Notes under the pieces: model-generated
Seen by the model: the letters and a program-made list of their open reading frames with translations, nothing else
Told to the model about the DNA's origin: nothing
The model's database searches: none
Source: Chlorogloeopsis sp. ULAP01
GTDB lineage: Bacteria > Cyanobacteriota > Cyanobacteriia > Cyanobacteriales > Nostocaceae
Direction of reading: 5' to 3'
DNA: 64,000 nucleotides
Assembly (NCBI RefSeq): GCF_030381805.1
Contig: NZ_JAUDRH010000003.1
Coordinates: forward strand, 372,001-436,000
Part shown: positions 1-6,793 of the stretch, in pieces
Layout: each line of letters starts with the position of its first letter
Position numbering within the stretch: the stretch's first letter is position 1
Translations under genes and position numbers: made by a program

Positions 1-782
1 TAACTCTGTTGGCGTTAACCCAACTAGCCCAAGAAGCGATCGCTCAAAATCTGCCACCCAGAAGTATTCGCCTCCTCCTCGCAGATAAAAACACCTCAAC
101 CCAGACTCAAACTGTCTCAGCTCGCGACATATTTCGGGCTGCCTACCTAAATCGCTACACCTGGGATGAAAAATTTCCAGGATATACGGCTGAAGTCAAA
201 ATCAAACAAGGAAATGAAGAATACAATGGCTACATTCGTGTGAAACCAGACTTGAGTGTCGAAGTAACTGGCATTAATTCTGCACAAGTACGTCAGACTG
301 TTGAGGGGCAATTACGCATGGTTGCAATCCACCGTCGTCGGATTCCTTTTGAGGTGGCACACAAAAACCATACTTATGAACTGGGTAAAACTGATAATAC
401 AGGTGTTGTAGAGATTTTTGAAAAGGGAGAGTCAACAGACGCCCATTACAAGGTATTCAAAAACCAGATTACTCAAGTTAATCGTACTTTGGGAAATACA
501 TTTGTTACCGTTAACTTGTTGGATTCGTTAGTCTCCCCTAAAGGCTATCTAGCAACCCGTTACCGAACCATATTTCGACAGCCTCAAACTAAACAAGTGT
601 TGGGAGAACAGGAATCGGAAGATACTTACCAGCAAATTGGTGATTATTATCTACTAAAGCGGCAGGTGCTTCGCAACTTTCAAGCAGGGCAGCAGACTAG
701 TACTCTCATAGACTTCAATAATATCCAGTTATTACCAAAATCGACGAGTACTACACCATCAGACTCAAGGAAAGGAGTTTGA
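1..782 (+). CDS. DUF3386 family protein, 5' end outside window
   Basis: This is a conserved cyanobacterial/plant protein of unknown function. The core begins near the residues ARDIFRAAYLNRYTWD, which is the start of the DUF3386 domain as I recall it, and the domain runs to the C-terminus. A TTG at 9 could start it, but the frame stays open to the window edge. The first visible residues (LLALTQLAQEAIAQ) read like the end of a signal peptide with an A-x-A cleavage site, so I infer that the true start lies upstream and that the protein is exported. The stop lies 32 bases before the end of the convergent AAA gene. Family assignment is fairly sure; function is unknown. Confidence 0.7.
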   Translation, partial: TLLALTQLAQEAIAQNLPPRSIRLLLADKNTSTQTQTVSARDIFRAAYLNRYTWDEKFPGYTAEVKIKQGNEEYNGYIRVKPDLSVEVTGINSAQVRQTVEGQLRMVAIHRRRIPFEVAHKNHTYELGKTDNTGVVEIFEKGESTDAHYKVFKNQITQVNRTLGNTFVTVNLLDSLVSPKGYLATRYRTIFRQPQTKQVLGEQESEDTYQQIGDYYLLKRQVLRNFQAGQQTSTLIDFNNIQLLPKSTSTTPSDSRKGV

Positions 783-814
783 TTTTGGCGATCGCTAGTT
801 TGCTGCAAAAATTC

Positions 815-2140
815 TCAGGAAAAAAATTGGCAGTGACAACGCTTTTGTACACTTGCTATTTTGAAAATTTCCTCTAATGTTAATTGTTGACAGCAAAGTT
901 GATAAAGAGCAATATTAATTAATGCTGGATGTCCTCCTATCAGTTTCATTAGCTGTTGCACTTGGTTACTGTGTCTCCAATCAATACCATACCGTTCTAC
1001 TAATTCCATTGCTTGCTCATAAGTAAATTCCGATAATTTCAACGGTAGTCCAAGGTTAAATGGCGATTGATTAATATTAAGAGGAAGAGAAACATCTGTT
1101 GAATAAACAATCACTAGTCGCAACTTTTGCCATACTTGATCTTGTTGTGCTTCCTCTTGCCATGAGCGTAACAGAGGTAAAAATTCTCTAGCTAAATCAG
1201 GATACTCAAAAATATGCTGGACTTCATCCAATACCAATAATAAGGGTTTTTCTAAAGGAGCAAGCAAACATTCTTTTAGGTAAATGGTGCAGCTTAGTTT
1301 ACTACCAATTTCTTCATCCCAGTGTTTCTCGACATTAAATTCTATGCCTAGTTGACGAGAAATACTTGCAGCTAACCATTTCATGAATAAGTGCGGCTTT
1401 TGCAGAACATCAATATCAACTTGATTCAGATTTAATTTTACAGTTTCATAACCTAACGTTATAGCATGAGCTAATACTCTTAACATCAAAGAAGTTTTGC
1501 CCATTTCTCGACAACCCTCAATACGAATTACGCATCCGGGTTGCATAATTTCTTGATATGCTAGTTCTTCCAATCGAGGACGAGAGATATATAATTTGGA
1601 ATCTAAAGGTAAAGGGCCACTAGGATATTTATAATATGCAGTAAATTTTGATTGATAGCTATGGTTGAGCGATCGCTCCTTGAGTGCAACTTCACTTGAA
1701 AATTTCTCTGCACAAACAAGTGTGGAAACCAGTTGAGGCATTTGCTGTTGTAGGAACAATCCACTATTTGGCAAGAAATCCGCATTACCAACATTTTTGC
1801 AGAAATCTCGATTGATCACTTCATCTTCTTGAGTGTTTTCATCCAGACAATTAATATCATTGGAATCGAAGAAGGTGTAATCTTTCTTATCCAGGTGTAA
1901 ATCAAAAGCACTAAAACATATTCGCAGGGTACGTGGATCTATCCTAGAACTTAAAGACCATAAACGACTCAGGCTAGAGGTTGAGACTCCAATGCGATCG
2001 CTTAATTCTGCTTGGGTAAAACGTTTCCCTCCTCTTTCTCTTCTCTCTTCTTCTAAAATTGCGGCTTGCAATCTCCTCAATCCGGCAACAGTTAAAACTA
2101 CTCCCCGTTTTCGTTTTAATTTAGTTTTGTCTTCTTTCAT
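815..2140 (-). CDS. HTH + AAA_35-like ATPase, apparently shortened at C-terminus
   Basis: A 441-residue putative signalling ATPase. Residues 1-90 are basic and contain a helix-turn-helix-like segment (FTQAELSDRIGVSTSSLSRL) typical of a large cyanobacterial family. An AAA-like domain follows, with Walker A GCREMGKTS near 208-216 and a hydrophobic Walker B ending LDEVQ near 300. Related proteins continue beyond the LTLEEIFKIA segment into further helices or a WD40/effector part. Here the frame ends about 12 residues later in an unlike tail (QKRCHCQFFS), which suggests 3' truncation or a frameshift. The gene is flanked by an unrelated convergent gene and an AT-rich 5' spacer. The partner is unknown. 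Confidence 0.7.
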   Translation of the reverse strand: MKEDKTKLKRKRGVVLTVAGLRRLQAAILEEERRERGGKRFTQAELSDRIGVSTSSLSRLWSLSSRIDPRTLRICFSAFDLHLDKKDYTFFDSNDINCLDENTQEDEVINRDFCKNVGNADFLPNSGLFLQQQMPQLVSTLVCAEKFSSEVALKERSLNHSYQSKFTAYYKYPSGPLPLDSKLYISRPRLEELAYQEIMQPGCVIRIEGCREMGKTSLMLRVLAHAITLGYETVKLNLNQVDIDVLQKPHLFMKWLAASISRQLGIEFNVEKHWDEEIGSKLSCTIYLKECLLAPLEKPLLLVLDEVQHIFEYPDLAREFLPLLRSWQEEAQQDQVWQKLRLVIVYSTDVSLPLNINQSPFNLGLPLKLSEFTYEQAMELVERYGIDWRHSNQVQQLMKLIGGHPALINIALYQLCCQQLTLEEIFKIASVQKRCHCQFFS

Positions 2141-2330
2141 CTGTAATAAGTAGGTAATCCTAAATATGATTTTGGGATAAAATATTTCTAGTAAAGTATT
2201 TTTTATGACTAAGTATAAAAATGTATATTTTGAGATTTGCCTTTGCTTAACTATGGTATAAAAATATTTTGGCGTAATTTGAAAGCTTGGTAGAGAAACC
2301 TGTTTGAAGTGTTTCTACACTAATAATTTA

Positions 2331-2358
2331 TATCTTTAAGTAGTAATACTTAAAGATA
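2331..2358. repeat. Perfect 12-bp inverted repeat with 4-base loop
   Basis: The arm TATCTTTAAGTA at 2331-2342 pairs exactly with TACTTAAAGATA at 2347-2358. It lies in the AT-rich spacer between the divergent AAA ATPase and small secreted-protein genes. There is no clean T-run, so it fits an operator or structured leader better than a terminator. Confidence 0.55.
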
Positions 2359-2392
2359 TTTATATAAAAAATTATATGTATATTATTTTTTA

Positions 2393-2454
2393 TTAAATGA
2401 TTTAAGTGATATTTCTTGAGAGTAAGAAAATCTTAAATGATTTAAGTGATATTT
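2393..2454. repeat. Two 22-bp direct repeats at 40-bp period
   Basis: An identical 22-base unit (TTAAATGATTTAAGTGATAT plus TT) occurs at 2393-2414 and 2433-2454. The copies lie within the 622-base spacer 2141-2762 between divergent genes. Together with the palindrome at 2331 they make a plausible regulator-binding region, but no known operator is recognised. The rest of this spacer is very AT-rich, with no further feature seen. Confidence 0.55.
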
Positions 2455-2762
2455 TTAACTGCAAGAAATTAAAAAAACTTTAATTTTAAACAAACAATTT
2501 TAGATGAGGAATCAAGGATATTTGTCAATCTAACTATGAGAATAAATTTTCATAGTATTTTGGTGGTAAATGACTCTAGATTCATTTCATAAATCTATTA
2601 ATTATTCCTAGTCATCAATTTGGGAGCGTTTCAAGCTTATTTGAATTCAAGTCGCTTAACTGATTTATCTGCACTTGAGATTAATAGGGTAAACATGGGA
2701 GATTGAAAACGTTCGTAAATCTTTTTTCTCACAATCAAGTCACAGGAAAAGTAGGGAATTCC

Positions 2763-3113
2763 ATGAACAAGATAATTAAAACTACAGGTATATTCTGTTC
2801 AACTTTATTAATGGTAACTGGATTCGTCACCCCAAAAGCAAAAGCATATGGAGTTTGTGGACTAAAAACACCAGAAGCCCAGTTTAAAACTGCAAAACAC
2901 CTAGTAACTATTTGCCCTGGGGAAGCTAGCTTTCAAATGATTATCACTTATCACGATGGTTCAGGATATAAAAGAATGGCGGCAACTCGTAGAGGCGATC
3001 GCTTTTCTGGTTCTGATGCTCAACACAACTACATTATCGATTCCAAAAGATTTATCATTGGCACCGATGGGAAAGAACCGATTCGGGAGAATGTAATTCA
3101 AGCTCAGATGTGA
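2763..3113 (+). CDS. Small secreted protein of unknown function
   Basis: A 116-residue hypothetical protein. I place the start at the ATG of MNKIIKTTGIF rather than the upstream in-frame TTG at 2703. The ATG gives a textbook signal peptide: MNK, a hydrophobic stretch to about residue 20, then PKAKA/YG as the likely cleavage site. The mature part of about 90 residues has two cysteines (VCGL, TICPGE), which could form a disulfide, and is otherwise soluble. No family is recognised. It stands alone behind a long AT-rich spacer with repeats. Confidence 0.6.
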   Translation: MNKIIKTTGIFCSTLLMVTGFVTPKAKAYGVCGLKTPEAQFKTAKHLVTICPGEASFQMIITYHDGSGYKRMAATRRGDRFSGSDAQHNYIIDSKRFIIGTDGKEPIRENVIQAQM

Positions 3114-3221
3114 TGGTAATTAAATTATCATCAACGCCAAATTATCTGTTTTTAATCTTTAATACATAAATGCAAGCTTAGTATGTAACCGATTTTCGGT
3201 GAAGCAACTGGCGACAATCAA

Positions 3222-3350
3222 ATGAAAGTGGCAGCGGTTGTTAAAGACAAAGCCAAAAACCTGAAGATGAAGTTTGATTCTTGCGATCGCCAGCCTGCTT
3301 CCAAAATTAGTAAACTAAGCCCAATTCTTTTGGTGCCTAGATTGCAATAA
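3222..3350 (+). other. Short ORF, possible gene remnant
   Basis: An open frame of 42 codons from ATG 3222 (MKVAAVVKDKAKNLKMKFDS...) to TAA 3348. Composition is protein-like, with a HIP1 site in frame, but there is no ribosome-binding site, and a stop (TAA at 3186) lies just upstream. It is either a decayed gene fragment or chance. The rest of the 3114-3426 spacer shows only the ribosome-binding site of the next gene. Confidence 0.2.
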
Positions 3351-3426
3351 TAGCATTGTCAAATATACCTCTAGCTAGAGACGCAACTCTCCTGCAATGC
3401 GAGATGTTTAGCGACAGGAGGGTAAT

Positions 3427-4710
3427 ATGCGGCAATTAATTATTCAAGTTCCTCAAGGAGAAGGAAACAAAGTCCTTAATATTGCTAAGTCTCTAAACGG
3501 GGCAAACCTTGCTAAATTTGAGGCAACAAACAGTGATGAACCAATAGACGTAGTGCTGGTTTACGTTTCCAATCGCCAAGTAGAAAAGCTGGTGGCAAAA
3601 CTAGAAGAACTACCGAAAGTAAACTTCACATTGCTACCTACTGGCGTCATGCCTCTGCACCCTCCAGTTTCAGAAGCTCCGCAGCAAGTCACAAATGTAG
3701 AAGAACGTAGCCCAATTGAGATATTTTTGAGTGGCTTGCAGAGTGTTGGCTCTTGGCGGGGCTTTCTCGGATATGCAGCAATGGCGGGTTTTGTTGTCTG
3801 GATTGGTTTGTATACTGACACAACTTACCTACTCACAGCAGCAATGCTAATCGCCCCATTTGCAGGCCCAGCAATGAATTTGGCGATTGCTACAGCAAGA
3901 GGCGATCGCCAACTACTGTGGCGCAGCCTTGTGCGTTATTTTGCAGCACTGGCAGTGACAATTATAGTTGCAGGTATCCTTAGTTTAATTTTACAGCAAA
4001 AGATTGCCACTAGCCTCATGATTGAACGCAGTCAAATTTCCTCAGTGGCAGTTTTATTACCCTTAGCCGCCGGGGCAGCAGGGGCGCTGAATTTGGTGCA
4101 ATCAGAGCGCAGTAGCCTGGTATCTGGTGCCGCTACTGGTATGCTTGTGGCTGCTTCTTTGGCTCCTCCAGCAGGAATAGTGGGGATGGGCAGTGCGATT
4201 GCTCGATGGGATTTAGTAATTAGTGGTTTGTTCCTGTTGCTGCTGCAACTAGTAGGAATTAATTTGACAGCTGCATTGCTGTTCCGGTTTTTTGGTTTGT
4301 CTGCGCGGGGAGTACGTTATACACGCGGCAAAAGCTGGTTGTTTCCTGTCACATTAGCATTGACTTTGCTAGGTTTGACAGCTTTATTAACTTGGCAATT
4401 TAACAGTCCCCCAGATTTACAGCGCTCTACTCTTGCTCAACGAGCCGATGCTCAAATTGAAGAGGTAGTCAGTCAAAACCCTTTAGTTGATTTGGTTGAG
4501 ACAAATGCTCGCTTTACCCGTTCTCAAATCCCAGGACAAAATACTTTATTGACTACAGTTTACGTCCAACGCCGTCAGAATGTGAGTGTATCTGCTGAAG
4601 AAATTCGCTCTCGCCTTACCCAAGCTATTCAAAGCCGTCTACAACAACAAAACTTTGATGTTATACCTCTGGTAGATGCGATCGTACTTGAGCCGCCCGC
4701 AAGCAAGTAA
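3427..4710 (+). CDS. DUF389 (TIGR00341-type) membrane protein
   Basis: A 427-residue integral membrane protein of unknown transport role. Residues 1-85 form a small soluble alpha/beta domain. Residues 110-300 contain the DUF389 helices with the family's small-residue motifs (AAMLIAPFAGPAMN; GAATGMLVAASLAPPAG), followed by one more helix near 318-335 and a soluble C-terminal domain. An excellent ribosome-binding site (GACAGGAGGG) precedes the ATG. The stop is 2 bases before the start of the channel gene, so the two are almost certainly co-translated. Family call is firm; substrate is unknown. Confidence 0.85.
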   Translation: MRQLIIQVPQGEGNKVLNIAKSLNGANLAKFEATNSDEPIDVVLVYVSNRQVEKLVAKLEELPKVNFTLLPTGVMPLHPPVSEAPQQVTNVEERSPIEIFLSGLQSVGSWRGFLGYAAMAGFVVWIGLYTDTTYLLTAAMLIAPFAGPAMNLAIATARGDRQLLWRSLVRYFAALAVTIIVAGILSLILQQKIATSLMIERSQISSVAVLLPLAAGAAGALNLVQSERSSLVSGAATGMLVAASLAPPAGIVGMGSAIARWDLVISGLFLLLLQLVGINLTAALLFRFFGLSARGVRYTRGKSWLFPVTLALTLLGLTALLTWQFNSPPDLQRSTLAQRADAQIEEVVSQNPLVDLVETNARFTRSQIPGQNTLLTTVYVQRRQNVSVSAEEIRSRLTQAIQSRLQQQNFDVIPLVDAIVLEPPASK

Positions 4711-4712
4711 CT

Positions 4713-5522
4713 ATGAGTAGCTTCATTCCATCTCACAAACAAGCTTTAGAAAAAGAGCGTAATGAAATCCTTCAGCAACTAGAAGAATGGCTGGAAATTC
4801 CAATGTTAGTACTTGCCTTTGTATGGCTAGGACTATTCGTGATGGAGTTAATCTGGGGACTAAATCCTTTGCTGGAAGTGTTTAGCACCACGATTTGGAT
4901 AATTTTCATTTTTGATTTTTTGCTGGAGATGACATTATCACCCCGCAAGCTCCCCTATCTCAAACGTAATTGGATCACTGTTGTTTCTCTGTTCTTACCC
5001 GCTTTACGTATTTTCCGTATAGTTAAGGTGCTGCAAACGCTACAAACAGTAAGAGCGGTGCAAGGATTGCGGTTGCTGCGGGTAATGACAAGTACCAATA
5101 GAGGTATGCGGGCATTGAGTGCCACTTTTAACCGTCGTGGATTTGGCTACGTGGTAGTTTTAACGGTAATTGTCACGCTGGTTGGATCTGCGGGGATGTA
5201 TGCATTTGAAAATCAGCTTCCCGATGGTTCTGGATTGAATAATTATGGTACTGCCCTGTGGTGGACAGCAATGCTAATGACAACAATGGGTTCGGAGTAT
5301 TGGCCGAAAACACCAGAAGGTAGGGTACTGTGTTTTTTTCTGGCGTTGTATGCTTTTGCTATCTTTGGCTATGTAACAGCAACTCTAGCGACGTTTTTTA
5401 TCGGTCGGGATGCAGACGATGACCAAGCGGAAGTAGCTGGTGTAAAATCAATTACGGCACTACATGATGAGATTGCTGCCTTGCGAGCAGAGATTCAGCA
5501 ATTATTAGAGCGAGATTCTTAA
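4713..5522 (+). CDS. Voltage-gated-type ion channel with altered selectivity filter
   Basis: A 269-residue six-helix channel. A helical N-terminus is followed by S1-S3 (about 30-90), an S4-like segment rich in spaced arginines (ALRIFRIVKVLQ... RLLRV, about 92-125), S5, a pore helix (TALWWTAMLM) and S6, ending in a C-terminal coiled coil (EIAALRAEIQQLLE). The alignment TTVGYGD/TTMGSEY is clear, so the K+ signature G-Y/F-G-D is replaced by G193-S-E-Y196. Selectivity is therefore uncertain, possibly non-selective or Na+-type. It is coupled to the DUF389 gene, which suggests joint ion homeostasis or osmotic sensing. Confidence 0.8.
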   Translation: MSSFIPSHKQALEKERNEILQQLEEWLEIPMLVLAFVWLGLFVMELIWGLNPLLEVFSTTIWIIFIFDFLLEMTLSPRKLPYLKRNWITVVSLFLPALRIFRIVKVLQTLQTVRAVQGLRLLRVMTSTNRGMRALSATFNRRGFGYVVVLTVIVTLVGSAGMYAFENQLPDGSGLNNYGTALWWTAMLMTTMGSEYWPKTPEGRVLCFFLALYAFAIFGYVTATLATFFIGRDADDDQAEVAGVKSITALHDEIAALRAEIQQLLERDS

Positions 5523-5595
5523 AAATAAAAAGCGATCGCACTGCTATAGCTCACGTACCTGTAGATTACAGAACTCATCAGCTTGATAGATACTT

Positions 5596-6468
5596 TCATG
5601 ACTTTTTCTTTTTCAGCAAAAGTTTTACAGTACCTCCTACAACTAAGGCTAAAGTACCAGGTGTAGTAGAAAAATCGAAGGGTACAGCAGCAGTGTTAGT
5701 AGTAAAACTTACAGCTTGAAGGTCGATGTTAGCTCGTGCAGATGTGGTATCATCTCCGAGAAAAAGAAAGTTAGAAGTTCTGTAAACATCACTTCCAAAT
5801 CCGGTAGCTGTGGTGTAGTCACGTAACGAACCATTCAAGAGAGTAGTAGCACCACTACTGAGCGTATAGGAGTTACCAGAAATATTCAAATCATAAGTAC
5901 TTAAGCTTGATAGCAAACTAGAAACGTTACTTACTTGTTCACCAACAGCATCAAAACTTGCATTAGCCTGAGAGAAAATATCACTAGTTCTAAAACCTAT
6001 TTCTATTCCTTGCTTATCACTACTGAGAACTATGACGCTGAAGCCGGCGCGAGGATGACTTGGATCTTGAGTATCTACTTGGGAATTAATCCTCACAGTA
6101 AAACTCAGCTTATAACCAGCATTTCGATCTAGCGAGGGAAATGATGAGTTAACGAAGGTAGTAGGAGTGATATTAAAAAACGGAGACGTAGCACTTGGAG
6201 AAACTGCAACATTATAGTTGCTATAACCACCATATATAGCATTATTGTTACTCGCACTGGTATTCAAATTTGTTACACCACTGTTGATACTTTGGGTACC
6301 CCCATTCGGAGAACCAAAAATTAGCCAACTTAATGGTGCATTGTATTGATCGGGCGTCACGCCTGATGCGCCATCATAAAGAATTAATCCTCCATCCAAA
6401 GCCATTGCACGGTTAGCTGTCAGCAACATGGTTAATCCAATGGCAAAAGCAATTATTTTGTTTCTCAT
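5596..6468 (-). CDS. Exported protein with PEP-CTERM-like cyanobacterial anchor
   Basis: A 290-residue secreted or surface protein. It has a signal peptide (MRNKIIAFAIGLTMLLTANRAMA, about 1-23) and a Ser/Thr/Asn-rich beta-type body (about 24-255). The C-terminus carries the motif AVPFDFSTTPG, a hydrophobic stretch and then KKKKS. This tripartite tail is the cyanobacterial variant of PEP-CTERM (usually VPFEFSPxxG, helix, basic tail), recognised by exosortase. Its function is unknown; such proteins are often exopolysaccharide-associated. It is transcribed alone, converging on the ion-channel gene. Confidence 0.65.
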   Translation of the reverse strand: MRNKIIAFAIGLTMLLTANRAMALDGGLILYDGASGVTPDQYNAPLSWLIFGSPNGGTQSINSGVTNLNTSASNNNAIYGGYSNYNVAVSPSATSPFFNITPTTFVNSSFPSLDRNAGYKLSFTVRINSQVDTQDPSHPRAGFSVIVLSSDKQGIEIGFRTSDIFSQANASFDAVGEQVSNVSSLLSSLSTYDLNISGNSYTLSSGATTLLNGSLRDYTTATGFGSDVYRTSNFLFLGDDTTSARANIDLQAVSFTTNTAAVPFDFSTTPGTLALVVGGTVKLLLKKKKS

Positions 6469-6793
6469 AATAATTTATGTATTCATCTAAGTAATTACAG
6501 CAATTTTCAAATGCAGCGATTATAAGTGATTGTACTAACACAATATTTATATACAATTACACCTATACACTACTTAAGCAATAATATTTATAATACTTAA
6601 GTATGCAATATTGCTTTTATATTGAAAATTTTCGCTTTATATTGACAAATATCTAGCAAAACTTGTAAGAATTACTTGCTTGTATTGTATAATATTAAAC
6701 ATAATAATGGCTAGCTTAAAATTAGAGCAAAATTTAATACATATATTTTAGGTGTTTATTAACACAGCGTACCCTACAAAGCGGGTTTATAGC
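6469..6793. other. AT-rich spacer, nothing recognised
   Basis: This 325-base spacer separates the 3' end of the SelD fusion gene from the 5' end of the PEP-CTERM-like gene, both on the minus strand. It is AT-rich with no ORF, hairpin with T-run, or known operator that I can identify. It presumably holds the promoter of the PEP-CTERM-like gene. Confidence 0.4.
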
